The notes: generated by a model not told the origin, from the sequence alone. DNA of 14,583 bases from Cacconaster sp033811195 (GCA_033811195.1 JAPXOZ010000028.1:1-14583); one strand, 5' to 3'; positions 1-9,068 are shown, counted from the first letter of the stretch. Translations and numbers: made by a program.

Positions 1-1190
1 TGGATGATGCTGTGAAGCTGCATTGTCTAAGCGATGTGCCGGTAGGTTGTCATCTGAGTGGAGGTATTGACAGCAGCAGCGTGGTAGGTTTTGCCTCGCG
101 TCATTGTGAATCTTTGCAAACGTTTTCTATAAAATTTTCGGACGATCCACATATAGATGAGACCCCCCATGCTAAGGCTGTCGCTCAATATGTAGGTGCG
201 GAATACAATGAAAATACACCACCTGCTATTGATATTACCCGATTTTTGCCGTTTCTCATATGGCATATGGATGTTCCGATGGCGACAGAGGGAGGTTTTG
301 CATACTATACCTGCTCGCGCTTTGTGTCAAAACATGTGAAGGTCGTGCTGACTGGGCATGGAGGTGATGAAGTCTTCGCGGGCTATCCAGCTCAATTCCA
401 GGCTGCTTTTGATTCTATGGATATGTTTGACGTACATTCAGATCCTGACAAATCCGGGCAGCGATCATTTTATAGAAGGCTCGGTTTGCTGTTGGCCTCT
501 CGAAGTCCACGCAGAGCGTACGAAGCAGTTAAGAAAAGACTGGTCAGGAAAGCATTATCACTCGAGGACAAATGGATTCAACTGCACTGCGGCTCCGAAC
601 CTCGTGATAGTGGATTATTTTGCGACTCTTTTATTGAAATATTAGATGGATATACTCCCAAAGATAGTTATGTTGAACCGTTTAAGGAAGTAGCATACGC
701 CAGCACTCTGGACAAATGTCTCTATCATGACCTTCGTCTTTACTTGCCGGGATTGTTGCATTTAGAAGACAGGGCCAGCATGGCTGTATCGATAGAGTCA
801 AGAGTGCCGCTGCTTGATTATCGCATCATTGAATACCTTGCGACTGTCCCCCCGGAGCAAAAGGTGAAGAACCTAATACCAAAGTACCTTCTGCGGGAGG
901 TATCCTCATACTTACTGCCGCAATCCGTAGTTGAAAGGAGGGATAAAAAGCCATTTCCGGTCCCCGCTAAATTCTGGTCTGACAAAAATGTAAGAAATAC
1001 AATAGACGAGGTTCTGCTGTCAAAAGAGAGTCTGGATCGAGGGATCATAATGCCCGAAATTTTGAAAAAAGCGTGCTCGAGAGATGATCTGAGTCTGCCA
1101 TTATGGCAGCTTCTGAATCTCGAGCTCTGGTTCAAGCTTTTTGTTGATAGAAATCCAACATGGATTGATGCAGTGAAATTATCGTCTTGA
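1..1190 (+). CDS. Asparagine synthase-like amidotransferase, C-terminal part (5' truncated by window edge)
   Basis: The frame is open through the left edge (codons from position 3), so the GTG at 12 is not the true start; about 395 C-terminal residues are present. The ATP-pyrophosphatase P-loop SGGIDSS lies at 57-77. Further on come GHGGDEVFAGY and the stretch LEDRASMAVSIESRVPLLD, both hallmarks of the AsnB synthetase domain. The C-terminus (LPLWQLLNLELWFKLF) is also typical. Known for the family: ATP-dependent amidation of a carboxylate, with ammonia supplied by an N-terminal glutaminase domain, which would lie outside the window. AsnB paralogues are common in exopolysaccharide and exosortase-type clusters, where they probably amidate a sugar acid or a related substrate rather than aspartate; that role is inference from the neighbours. 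The usual K-x-G-F near the C-terminus reads KKPFPVP here. Confidence 0.93.
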   Translation, partial: DDAVKLHCLSDVPVGCHLSGGIDSSSVVGFASRHCESLQTFSIKFSDDPHIDETPHAKAVAQYVGAEYNENTPPAIDITRFLPFLIWHMDVPMATEGGFAYYTCSRFVSKHVKVVLTGHGGDEVFAGYPAQFQAAFDSMDMFDVHSDPDKSGQRSFYRRLGLLLASRSPRRAYEAVKKRLVRKALSLEDKWIQLHCGSEPRDSGLFCDSFIEILDGYTPKDSYVEPFKEVAYASTLDKCLYHDLRLYLPGLLHLEDRASMAVSIESRVPLLDYRIIEYLATVPPEQKVKNLIPKYLLREVSSYLLPQSVVERRDKKPFPVPAKFWSDKNVRNTIDEVLLSKESLDRGIIMPEILKKACSRDDLSLPLWQLLNLELWFKLFVDRNPTWIDAVKLSS

Positions 1191-1245
1191 GCAGAGCATC
1201 TTTGTCAATTATAAACCCCTGTATAGTTAGAAACGGTCCTATTGT

Positions 1246-1296
1246 CCTCCTTAGTAAGTTTTTTTGTTGTGAAAAACTCCTTAGTCGAAAAGGAGG
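1246..1296 (+). other. Intergenic repeat/hairpin between amidotransferase and ligase-like gene
   Basis: The gap 1191-1396 contains CTCCTTAGT twice (1247-1255 and 1277-1285). The second copy forms a hairpin with AAGGAG: a 6-bp stem (1277-1282 with 1290-1295) and a 7-nt loop. The 3' arm could instead pair with the first copy (CCTCCTT, 1246-1252, with AAGGAGG, 1290-1296). A T-run follows only some 13 nt later (about 1308-1312), so this is not a classical intrinsic terminator. It may be a weak terminator or a leader structure for the next gene. Confidence 0.3.
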
Positions 1297-1396
1297 CTGA
1301 CTGCATCTTTTTCGATCATACCTGTTTGTATAGATTCCAACTTTTACAAGTTATAGATACGCAGTTACAGTGTATTTGATATTCTGTGTTTCTTGT

Positions 1397-2647
1397 ATGA
1401 AACTGGCGCCAGTGAGAACCAAAAAAGAAAGTGTTTTTAGTATTCCAATACTTGCACTTTCAATTTACATAGTCTTCACGTTTTTCCCTGCCGCGTACAC
1501 ATTCGTCCCGTTGTTAGGGGAAATAAGAATAGTATTGATCTCGGGTGCCGTTTTATTGATAGGCTATATATTGACGGCTGGGAAATATAAGAATGTCGGA
1601 GCATGGAAAAATTCGACTGTTATTGCAATGCTCGGTTATTTTAGTGCAATCATGCTTAGCATATTTGTGTCCCACGATCGCGGCTCTACTCTTCAGATAA
1701 TAGAAGCCAATGTCAAGTATCTGTGTGTCCTGCTGGTCATGGTAAAGATTATTGATAGTGAGAAAAGAGAAGATTTCATTTTGGCTATCTTCACGGCTTG
1801 CGGGATAGGCATGGCAGTTATAACGATAGTAAACTATGGTATCTATGGAAAGACGTTCGTTCAGGGTGAGATTGTAAGTAACAGGGCTATGGCATTGGAA
1901 GGAGGATTATTCGGAGACCCGAATGATCTTGCAATGTTGTTCAATGTAACGCTTCCATTCATGTTGTATTACTATTTGACAGCTAAATACAAATTATTTT
2001 CCATCCTTGGTATAATTGTAACAGTTTGTGCTGTTATGCTTACCTATTCGAGGGGCGGATTTTTAGGGTTGTGTGCGGTAACGATAGGTTTTCTGATGCT
2101 GAAAGGAGGCAAGAGGGGACGTTACATTATACTCATCGTGATAGCGGCGCTACTCTTCTGGTCACTTGCGCCTGATAGTTACAAGAATAGAATCATGACA
2201 ATTAGTAAGGAGGCACGGGTTGATGAAAATTTGGGCGAGTACCCTGGTCGCCTTCAGGCCTGGATTGAGCTTCTACCGGAAGGAATGAAAAATCCAATTT
2301 TGGGTGTCGGGGCCGGGTGCAGCAATTATGTAGCTGGACGTGCAATTAGTGATTGGCATTCTATGCATAATTCTTTTCTACAGGTATTTCTGGAATCGGG
2401 TTTAATAGGCTTCTTTTTTTATGCGTGTATATTTTTATCGCAATACAAACAATATCGTCATTTTAAACGCAAATACAGTAACGTATTCAACATTAACATT
2501 GAACGTATCAAGTTCACACTGTTAAGCCTTTTGGCCTTCGCAGTCACGGCCTTTTTCCTTCCACAAGCATACTCTCCCATCTTATATTTCATATCCGGTG
2601 CTTCTGTCATCAATGCAGAATTATGCAACTTGCCGAAGAAGCAATAA
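1397..2647 (+). CDS. O-antigen ligase/polymerase-like (Wzy_C) membrane protein
   Basis: A polytopic inner-membrane protein of 416 residues from ATG 1397. The frame can be extended to GTG 1370, but neither start has a convincing Shine-Dalgarno; 1397 is preferred because it gives a short basic N-terminus before the first hydrophobic helix. The large conserved block includes GLFGDPNDLAM, then a periplasmic-loop motif GRLQAWIELL...NPILGVG, and HSMHNSFLQVFLESGLIGF. This is the signature of the Wzy_C superfamily (WaaL ligases, Wzy polymerases and the O-glycosylation ligases found near exosortases). These proteins use an undecaprenyl-diphosphate-linked glycan as donor at the periplasmic face, either polymerising it or ligating it to lipid A or protein. 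Sequence alone does not separate these roles. The 3' end overlaps the next gene by 25 bp, suggesting translational coupling. Confidence 0.86.
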   Translation: MKLAPVRTKKESVFSIPILALSIYIVFTFFPAAYTFVPLLGEIRIVLISGAVLLIGYILTAGKYKNVGAWKNSTVIAMLGYFSAIMLSIFVSHDRGSTLQIIEANVKYLCVLLVMVKIIDSEKREDFILAIFTACGIGMAVITIVNYGIYGKTFVQGEIVSNRAMALEGGLFGDPNDLAMLFNVTLPFMLYYYLTAKYKLFSILGIIVTVCAVMLTYSRGGFLGLCAVTIGFLMLKGGKRGRYIILIVIAALLFWSLAPDSYKNRIMTISKEARVDENLGEYPGRLQAWIELLPEGMKNPILGVGAGCSNYVAGRAISDWHSMHNSFLQVFLESGLIGFFFYACIFLSQYKQYRHFKRKYSNVFNINIERIKFTLLSLLAFAVTAFFLPQAYSPILYFISGASVINAELCNLPKKQ

Positions 2648-4740
2648 AGAATCAGAATTATAAAAGGGCATTACCAGGTCTTTATTTACTATGGATAATA
2701 GTGGCAGTCTTTGTCTTATTATCTACTGTGAGTGATAGTTTTTTTGATGTCTTGCTATGTTTAGCGCTATTTTTAGTAATTCCGATGTGGGGACATATCA
2801 TTATGCTCCCTATATATTACAAGTATGGGTTATTGCTCGAGGGGTTTGTCTGGGGCAGCGTGTCGGGTCTTGCTCTTTCACCTCTTATTACTGCAGTGGT
2901 TGTTTACAATTGGGGATGGAACATAACATTAATATTCATGGTGATATTTGTCATTCCTTGTGTGTTATTCATTACTTTTTACGTTAAACAATTGCACGGT
3001 AATGCATTTACCCATGGTCCAGGCATTGCGAGTGATATCGTATTACCGATAGGACTTATTATTGTTACCATATTTTTTTATTACCCATTCAAAAACCTGG
3101 GTGTACTCGTCGGTGATAAGTATCTATATGCATGGCTTTTTGGACATGATTTCATAAACAGGATGGTACATGTCGATAGTCTGAGTCGGGGCGTGCCGCT
3201 GCAAGGCTTTTTTTTCGCAGGTGAAAAACTGAGTTACTATTGGCTGGCATATGTATATCCTGCGTTCATTCACAATATAAGTGCAATAAAGCTCAATATA
3301 AAGCAAATTCTCCAGATCACCCAAATATTTTACAGTATTTTAACTGTGGCCGCATTAATATTTTTTTTAAAAAGTATCATCGGTGCAAAGAAGAATCTGA
3401 TGTTGGTGACATTACTTGCTTTATGTTGCTATAGCTATGTTGGGTTATATAACGTCGGATTAAAATCTTATGTTTGGATTACAGAGCAAGCGTCGGTGGA
3501 GTTGTTTGGTTATAATTTAGATAATTTATCAGGTTTTTCACATAGCATTTACAGATTCTTTCTAGTTGAACCTCAGGGCACTTTGGCGATAGCTGTAATA
3601 TTGTTGATTCTATCATTATACCGTCAAGAAGGATCATTATATAAGTTCGGAACTATGGGGCTACTTTTGGGGCTGCTTTTCGGTATTGAAGCGTCGAATG
3701 GTATTATGCTCTTTGCATGGTTTTTAATTACGGGTGTGCTTGCTGTCTATAAAAAGTCTAACGCAAGATTTACAATCGGGATAAATCATTTATTTGCAGT
3801 TTTGTTTGCTGCTTTCATATATGGGGTATTTTTTTCAATACAGATGTATGATTTTCAAACGGGAAGTAAAGCACTTCAATTGGCAACTAATAAGATTGCT
3901 ATTCTTTCCGGACCTTTTTATTTTTTAATAACATACGGACCGCTGTTTATCTTCGGTATTATGGGGTCGGTGGTATATTTTAAGAATGACGAGAAGAAAA
4001 ATGATTGCATTGGTAGTTACTGCATTCTTTTATTAGTAGGCCTCGTCTTTACTTTTTTTATACAAAATCCGACGGAGCCGCATTTCGGTCTTTTTAAGGC
4101 AACAAGAATATTGCCTCTTGGTCTGCTGGTGTTGTCGGCCTTTTATTTGGATAATATGAAAAAATTCAAATATTCAATATCTTTCGCTATCGGGGTTATG
4201 CTTCTGGCTATACCCACATTGATAACAGATAATTACATCGCATCCAACATATCAAAGCCATCTACTTATGTGCGAAAATCGGATATGGAGGCTGCCGAGT
4301 GGATAAAGAATAATTTACCGTGTAATGCGATAATTCAGGCAGAGCCGAATTATCCCGAAAGTGACGACATAAAAGCACCCAAATATTCCTACAGTTTAAT
4401 TCCTATATTTGCTGAAAGAAGGACTTCTATTGGTGAGTGGAAAGTATCAAGTCAAGAGCATGGTAAAAGTGACGAAGTTAATAACCGATTTCATGAAGTC
4501 AGGCAAATGTTCGCTACTGGAGATGAACGAGAAGCATTGACTATGATAAAACGATATAAGATTGAATATTTATATGTGGGTGAATTGGAAAATAAATTGT
4601 ATGGAAAAGCAGTAGATAAATTTAAGAATAATAAATATTACGAACGTGTATATTCAACATATAAAACAGACATTTACAGAATTATGATGGATAATATTCA
4701 GGAGAGAACTAATGATATCTGTGATAATACCCGCCTATAA
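2623..4740 (+). CDS. Large GT-C-like membrane protein (DUF2298-like), probable lipid-linked-sugar glycosyltransferase
   Basis: A 705-residue protein with roughly a dozen hydrophobic segments and a soluble C-terminal tail from about residue 550. Residues about 164-214 contain GDKYLYAWLFGHDFINRM, then GVPLQGFFFAGEKLSYYWLAY. This resembles the first periplasmic loop of DUF2298 and related GT-C/GT39-like membrane proteins, in which acidic residues near this loop are thought to be catalytic. The tail carries AAEWIKNNLP, a RRTSIGEW block, and IEYLYVGELENKLYG near residue 650, followed by a terminal IYRI strand, again as in that family. Inferred role: transfer of a sugar from a polyprenyl-phosphate donor onto the growing glycan on the outer face. 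The next two genes would supply and flip that donor. The start overlaps the ligase-like gene by 25 bp and the end overlaps the next gene by 29 bp. The gene is strikingly AT-rich. Family match is by eye; substrate unknown. Confidence 0.8.
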   Translation: MQLAEEAIKNQNYKRALPGLYLLWIIVAVFVLLSTVSDSFFDVLLCLALFLVIPMWGHIIMLPIYYKYGLLLEGFVWGSVSGLALSPLITAVVVYNWGWNITLIFMVIFVIPCVLFITFYVKQLHGNAFTHGPGIASDIVLPIGLIIVTIFFYYPFKNLGVLVGDKYLYAWLFGHDFINRMVHVDSLSRGVPLQGFFFAGEKLSYYWLAYVYPAFIHNISAIKLNIKQILQITQIFYSILTVAALIFFLKSIIGAKKNLMLVTLLALCCYSYVGLYNVGLKSYVWITEQASVELFGYNLDNLSGFSHSIYRFFLVEPQGTLAIAVILLILSLYRQEGSLYKFGTMGLLLGLLFGIEASNGIMLFAWFLITGVLAVYKKSNARFTIGINHLFAVLFAAFIYGVFFSIQMYDFQTGSKALQLATNKIAILSGPFYFLITYGPLFIFGIMGSVVYFKNDEKKNDCIGSYCILLLVGLVFTFFIQNPTEPHFGLFKATRILPLGLLVLSAFYLDNMKKFKYSISFAIGVMLLAIPTLITDNYIASNISKPSTYVRKSDMEAAEWIKNNLPCNAIIQAEPNYPESDDIKAPKYSYSLIPIFAERRTSIGEWKVSSQEHGKSDEVNNRFHEVRQMFATGDEREALTMIKRYKIEYLYVGELENKLYGKAVDKFKNNKYYERVYSTYKTDIYRIMMDNIQERTNDICDNTRL

Positions 4741-5626
4741 TGAAGCAGAAAATATCAATTTAATAACAAAATGCATTTCGGAACAATTAGAAGATTTGGG
4801 AGATTATGAGATAATATTTATTGATGATGGTAGTACAGACGCAACATTGGAAAATATAAAGAAATTAACAAGAGACGGGAATAATATTAAATATATTTCA
4901 TTCTCGCGAAATTTTGGACATCAGAAGGCTTTAAAAGCAGGATTAGATCACGCAAAAGGAGATTGCGTAATCAGCATGGATGCTGATATGCAGCATCCAC
5001 CTGAGTTGATCCCAAGGATGATTGATAAATGGAAAGAAGGAAATGATGTTGTATACACACTAAGAGAAGATTCTACAAATACCGGTTTAATGAAAAAAAC
5101 TACGTCAAAAATATTCTACAATATAATTAACAAAATATCAGATGTTGACATTCCTCTTGGATCCGCTGATTTTAGATTATTGGACAGAAAAGTTGTGGAC
5201 GAGTTAATAAAATTTCGGGAGAATTGGTTATTTATCAGAGGTATAGTATCGTGGTTGGGTTTTAAACAATCAGGTATCGAATACAAAGTACAGAGAAGAC
5301 ACTCTGGTCAGTCAAAGTACTCCTTGAGCAAAATGGTAGGATTTGCAGTTCAAGGGATAACATCTTTTAGTATCTTGCCCCTGAGGGCGTCAATATTCCT
5401 GGGATTTATTTTTTCATTGTGTTCATTTTTGTACGCCATATATGCCATATATGCAAAATTTGTATTGAATGCGGCTATTTTAGGCTGGACGTCGATCTTG
5501 ATGTCGGTACTGTTCCTCGGCGGAATTCAATTAATATTCTTAGGAATACTGGGTGAATATTTGGGCAAGATGTTCATTGAGACAAAAAGTAGGCCAAACT
5601 ACATCATAAAAGAGAAAAGCATATGA
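4712..5626 (+). CDS. Polyprenyl-phosphate glycosyltransferase, GT2 (GtrB/ArnC/DPM1-like)
   Basis: 304 residues; start ATG 4712 preceded by the Shine-Dalgarno AGGAGAG (4700-4706), 5 nt away. A GT-A fold domain occupies about residues 1-215: VIIPAYNE (4-11), DDGSTD (38-43), DADMQHPP (90-97, with the metal-binding DxD at 90-92) and RRHSGQSKY (195-203). These are characteristic of the GtrB/ArnC/dolichyl-phosphate mannose synthase group. Two C-terminal transmembrane helices (about 226-248 and 262-285) match the membrane anchor of bacterial GtrB. Known family reaction: transfer of a sugar from a nucleotide donor to undecaprenyl phosphate on the cytoplasmic face. It overlaps the GT-C-like gene by 29 bp and the small membrane gene by 4 bp (ATGA), so the three are probably translated together. 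The sugar cannot be predicted. Confidence 0.92.
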   Translation: MISVIIPAYNEAENINLITKCISEQLEDLGDYEIIFIDDGSTDATLENIKKLTRDGNNIKYISFSRNFGHQKALKAGLDHAKGDCVISMDADMQHPPELIPRMIDKWKEGNDVVYTLREDSTNTGLMKKTTSKIFYNIINKISDVDIPLGSADFRLLDRKVVDELIKFRENWLFIRGIVSWLGFKQSGIEYKVQRRHSGQSKYSLSKMVGFAVQGITSFSILPLRASIFLGFIFSLCSFLYAIYAIYAKFVLNAAILGWTSILMSVLFLGGIQLIFLGILGEYLGKMFIETKSRPNYIIKEKSI

Positions 5627-5961
5627 ATATAGTCATAAGTCCAATATTTTATGTAGCTGTAGGAATAGCAACCACTTCTATGGCGCAGATAGTATTAAAA
5701 GTGGGGAGCTCGACTGAAGTCCTGAGCAAGAAATGGTTGCTGTATTTAGCCATAAGCTTGCTTTCGTATTCGGTAGCATTTCTATGCTATTATTTAGCTC
5801 TTAGATATTTCGACATATCGAAAATATCTCCAATCATGACCGTCAGTACTGTAGCGATTGTAGTCTGTTTTGGCTTCCTGTCAGGAGAACAATTTAGCAT
5901 AACAAGAATAATAGGAATTATAATTTCTTTTGTATCGATATTCTTACTCCTCAAAGACTGA
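5623..5961 (+). CDS. Small four-helix membrane protein, SMR/EamA-type (ArnE/ArnF-like), probable lipid-P-sugar flippase subunit
   Basis: 112 residues with four predicted transmembrane helices (about 5-27, 37-61, 70-88, 92-110), the size and layout of the small multidrug resistance/EamA half-transporters. The final stretch (GEQFSITRIIGIIISFVSIFLL) is typical of the last helix. No acidic residue lies in helix 1, so the drug-antiport glutamate of EmrE is missing, which argues against a drug pump and for an ArnE/ArnF-like flippase. The start codon overlaps the stop of the GtrB-like gene (ATGA), as expected for a protein moving its product across the membrane. It plays the part that GtrA (a different family) plays in serotype-conversion clusters. 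Function is inferred from fold and context. Confidence 0.8.
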   Translation: MNIVISPIFYVAVGIATTSMAQIVLKVGSSTEVLSKKWLLYLAISLLSYSVAFLCYYLALRYFDISKISPIMTVSTVAIVVCFGFLSGEQFSITRIIGIIISFVSIFLLLKD

Positions 5962-6107
5962 AAGCAGGTTCTCTTGTAGCAGGTGTGATATCGCTAATGC
6001 TAAATACGCAGTCCAAACAGCGTTACTCGCAGACATCGAATTCATTTATTTTGTTTGAATTTCATTATTCGCCCATGCAGAAAACAAATCAATAGTAAAG
6101 AGTGTAA

Positions 6108-6716
6108 ATGTATTTAAAAAAATTGTTATCGACGACCAGTAATTTCAAAAAGACTGCCTATCACCATTATGGTCACTCGCCTCTAAGTCTTCTAAAATTT
6201 ATGTACTATAGTGGCATAAGAATTAATACCTTCATAGTATATGAAAATGACCTTACCAAGGAATTGTGTGAACATAACCTCGAAACCGATTTTAGGGTTG
6301 TAAAGCCAACAATGGAAGAATTGAAAAAAATAAGATCAGGGATGGATCTCTCAAGAGAGTTTTATTATGACAGGATTTATAACGCGAAAACATGTTACCT
6401 TGCTTTCAAAGATGATAAAGTTGCTTACATCCATTGGGTGTTTTTTAAAGGCGATTACAGCAGATTCCTTATTTTGAGGGATGGGATTGCAGAATTAAAT
6501 TATAATACAACAATGCCGGAATTCAGGGGAATTTGGCTCTCTGCAAAGATGATGGCATATATTTCAAAGGACTTGCAAGAAGAAGGTTATAAAAAAGTCA
6601 TGGGGGTAATACACGAATTTAATATCCCGTCCATAAAATGCATAAAGAGGGCTGGATTTGTTGAGGTAGCGAGAATAAGAGCTCTGGGTCCTTTTAACAG
6701 GAAGTTGGCTGTTTGA
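6108..6716 (+). CDS. GNAT-family N-acyltransferase
   Basis: 202 residues, start ATG 6108 with a weak AAAGAG Shine-Dalgarno at 6097-6102. The C-terminal half carries the GNAT acetyl-CoA-binding region: MPEFRGIWLSAKMM (136-149, motif A, in place of the usual Q/RxxGxG/A), a following helix, and HEFNIPSIKCIKRAGF (169-184), the N...S...aGF signature of motif B. The N-terminal 60 residues are less typical and basic. GNAT enzymes in polysaccharide clusters usually acetylate an amino sugar nucleotide or a glycan amine, but the acceptor is not predictable here. It is separated from the flippase-like gene by 146 bp, which hold only an AT-rich inverted repeat (AATTCA at 6039-6044 and TGAATT at 6056-6061), and lies 4 bp before the following glycosyltransferase. 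Confidence 0.78.
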   Translation: MYLKKLLSTTSNFKKTAYHHYGHSPLSLLKFMYYSGIRINTFIVYENDLTKELCEHNLETDFRVVKPTMEELKKIRSGMDLSREFYYDRIYNAKTCYLAFKDDKVAYIHWVFFKGDYSRFLILRDGIAELNYNTTMPEFRGIWLSAKMMAYISKDLQEEGYKKVMGVIHEFNIPSIKCIKRAGFVEVARIRALGPFNRKLAV

Positions 6717-6720
6717 AACG

Positions 6721-7872
6721 ATGAGAAAGATTGCGTATATTTTAACACCTGTAGAATTCGGAGGTTCTGAAAAAATCAACCTGCTATTTCTAAAAAATGT
6801 GAACCGGGAGTGCTATGAAGTTCATCCAATCCTTTTGATTAGACCATGGGAGGACAGCAATACATTCGTCAAAGCATTAAACGATATAGGATATACCAGT
6901 AGAGCGATTCCAGTAGCTAAAAGGCCTGCAAGTGAAGGCCGAGATTATTTCAGGGTGTTGAGATGCCTGTATATACTTCAAGGAATATTATCAGAGGAAA
7001 AATTCGATATTGTTCACACACATGGCTATTTCGCCGATATTATTGGCAGTGTAACAAGTCATCTACATAACATCCCTCATATTGCGACCTGCCATGGTTT
7101 CATTTCTAATGACATTAATTTAAAAATATACAGCATGTTAGATAAATTATCTCTGCGCTTTTGCGATAGAATTATTGCAGTGTCAGATCAGATAAGAATG
7201 GAGCTCCTGGGTGACGGTATAAGAGAATCGAATATTATAACAATAGCAAATGCTGTGGAAAATTCTTTGGGCGAGGACGAAATAGCCGCTTTGAGAATTG
7301 AAAAAAGAAGGCAGCTCGCAATTAGTAAAGGCGAAATTATCATTGGTTATGTGGGAAGGTTAAGCGGAGAAAAAGGAATCGAATATCTTATCAAAGCAGG
7401 CGCAATTCTGAGGGGAAAAAATAAATCGTTCAAAATATGCATAATTGGTGATGGAAAGGAAAGAAAAGAACTGGAAAAAGTATCATCAAAAATGGGGCTC
7501 GAGGATTTCATTTTATTTACAGGTTTTTTGAGTGATGTTGAACGCTGGTATCCGGCATTTGATGTCTTTGTATTGCCATCTCTGACAGAGGGAACCCCTA
7601 TGGCATTGCTGGAAGCTATGTCACACGGCTTACCTGTGATTGCATCAAAAGTCGGCGGCGTGCCCGACATAGTAAAATCGGGGACAAATGGGCTACTGGT
7701 CCGTCCCGGAAATGCCCCTGAGATTGCCGATGCAATTTACATGTTATATGAAGACGAAAATCTCAGACTAAAGCTCGGGAGGGAAGCACTCGCAACAGTA
7801 CAGATTCAATATAGCGTTGAGCAGTGGATAAAAAAAATAGAAGCCGAATATCGAAGGATTGTGGCAGGCTGA
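6721..7872 (+). CDS. Glycosyltransferase family 4 (GT-B fold)
   Basis: 383 residues, soluble. The N-terminal domain begins MRKIAYILTP and carries the GGSE acceptor-side motif at 14-17 and VHTHGYFADIIG near residue 100. The C-terminal Rossmann domain has YVGRLSGEKGIEYL (about 208-221) and the EX7E motif E290-E298 (TEGTPMALLE), followed by GLPVIASKVGGVPDIV. This is the canonical GT4 retaining glycosyltransferase pattern. It probably adds one sugar to the lipid-linked repeat unit at the cytoplasmic face of the membrane, using a nucleotide sugar. It starts 4 bp after the GNAT gene without a clear Shine-Dalgarno, which suggests coupling by re-initiation. Donor and acceptor are unknown. Confidence 0.92.
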   Translation: MRKIAYILTPVEFGGSEKINLLFLKNVNRECYEVHPILLIRPWEDSNTFVKALNDIGYTSRAIPVAKRPASEGRDYFRVLRCLYILQGILSEEKFDIVHTHGYFADIIGSVTSHLHNIPHIATCHGFISNDINLKIYSMLDKLSLRFCDRIIAVSDQIRMELLGDGIRESNIITIANAVENSLGEDEIAALRIEKRRQLAISKGEIIIGYVGRLSGEKGIEYLIKAGAILRGKNKSFKICIIGDGKERKELEKVSSKMGLEDFILFTGFLSDVERWYPAFDVFVLPSLTEGTPMALLEAMSHGLPVIASKVGGVPDIVKSGTNGLLVRPGNAPEIADAIYMLYEDENLRLKLGREALATVQIQYSVEQWIKKIEAEYRRIVAG

Positions 7873-7880
7873 TAAAGGAA

Positions 7881-9068
7881 ATGCTGATCATTCAAATCGT
7901 AATATTGTTAGCAGGGTTATATATATCTTTTTATGTTCTGTACAATTTATTAATGATCTTCATTCACTTTTTTATTCCTAAAAGGATGGACGGCAAATAT
8001 ACACCGGTGACGACATTCAAGGTGCTTATTCCCGCGCACAATGAAGAATTGCTCATAGGAAGAATACTGAGGAGTGTACGCAATCAGGATTATCCGAAGG
8101 AGCTGTATGATGTCCTGGTTGTAGCAGACAACTGCACCGATCAAACAGTAATGATAGCAGAGCAGGAAGGTATCAGGGCATTAAAAAGGGAGGATCGCAG
8201 CTTAGCAGGAAAAGGTTATGCAATCAAATATGGACTGGAATACCTGAAAAATGAGTCCTACGGCGCCGTATTTATAATAGATGCAGATAGCATCGTTGAT
8301 GAAGCTGTCTTGCGAGAATTGGATCGAGCAATTCAACAGGGTGCGAGAATTATACAATGTTTCAATGGAGTTGCAAATCCTGACGATAGTTGGTTCACGC
8401 GCCTTATGGATGTGTCAAGAACCCTCGGTAACGAGGTGCTGGGCCCCGGTAAAGAAAAAATCGGCCTCTCCTTGAATTTGATGGGAAATGGCATGTGTTT
8501 TGTGCGCGATGTAATTGACAGATATGGGTGGGATGCTTTCACCGTGGGCGAGGATTGGGAATATTATGCAAAATTGGTAATGAGGGGTGAACGAATTGCA
8601 TTCGTCAACAAAGCCCGTGTTTATCACCGGGAATCTATTGATCTTGAGCAGGCTACCTCACAGAGGCTGAGATGGTCGAGCGGCAGATTTGCGATAGCCG
8701 CGAAATACGGAATCCGGCTGTTCTTTAACGGAATAAAAAGTGGCAGTATTATGAAAATGGATTCGGCCATGCCCTTATTGTTACCAAATCCGTCACTTGG
8801 TATCAGCCTGACAATTGTGACCTTTGTTTTTTCAATGGTCATTCCTATTTCCGGCCATCGACAGTTATTTGTTGTATGGTTAGGTGTGCTCATTATTTTA
8901 CAGCTTGCTTTCTTTCTTGTTGGAATAGTGTACGTGAAAAATAGAAAAAAGAAACTAACGGCTCTTTTGTTCGCGCCAGTTTTCCTGATATGGAAATCCG
9001 GACTCGATCTGTTATCAGTCGCCGGCATAGGAAGGAAATTCTGGGTAAGAACTGAGCGGAAGCTGTAA
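7881..9068 (+). CDS. Membrane-anchored processive-type glycosyltransferase family 2
   Basis: 395 residues from ATG 7881, chosen over the in-frame GTG at 7824 because the latter lies inside the previous gene and would add a non-hydrophobic extension. A purine-rich AAAGGAA stretch touches the ATG, so the Shine-Dalgarno spacing is short. Layout: N-terminal transmembrane helix (3-33), GT-A domain with LIPAHNEE (49-56), ADNCTD (82-87), DAD (134-136), the acceptor-side GED (223-225) and QRLRW (261-265), then hydrophobic C-terminal segments (about 305-323, 329-352 and a weaker one near 360-383). The D, DxD, ED, QxxRW set defines cellulose/hyaluronan-synthase-like GT2 enzymes, often processive; smaller members add single residues. 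The N- and C-terminal membrane segments suggest it works at the inner membrane. It starts 8 bp after the stop of the upstream GT4 gene and its stop directly abuts the ATG of the next. Confidence 0.92.
   Translation: MLIIQIVILLAGLYISFYVLYNLLMIFIHFFIPKRMDGKYTPVTTFKVLIPAHNEELLIGRILRSVRNQDYPKELYDVLVVADNCTDQTVMIAEQEGIRALKREDRSLAGKGYAIKYGLEYLKNESYGAVFIIDADSIVDEAVLRELDRAIQQGARIIQCFNGVANPDDSWFTRLMDVSRTLGNEVLGPGKEKIGLSLNLMGNGMCFVRDVIDRYGWDAFTVGEDWEYYAKLVMRGERIAFVNKARVYHRESIDLEQATSQRLRWSSGRFAIAAKYGIRLFFNGIKSGSIMKMDSAMPLLLPNPSLGISLTIVTFVFSMVIPISGHRQLFVVWLGVLIILQLAFFLVGIVYVKNRKKKLTALLFAPVFLIWKSGLDLLSVAGIGRKFWVRTERKL

Noticed and set aside
1277..1313. Intrinsic terminator after the amidotransferase gene
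   Set aside because: The 6-bp stem is weak and the T-run begins about 13 nt after it rather than directly at its base.
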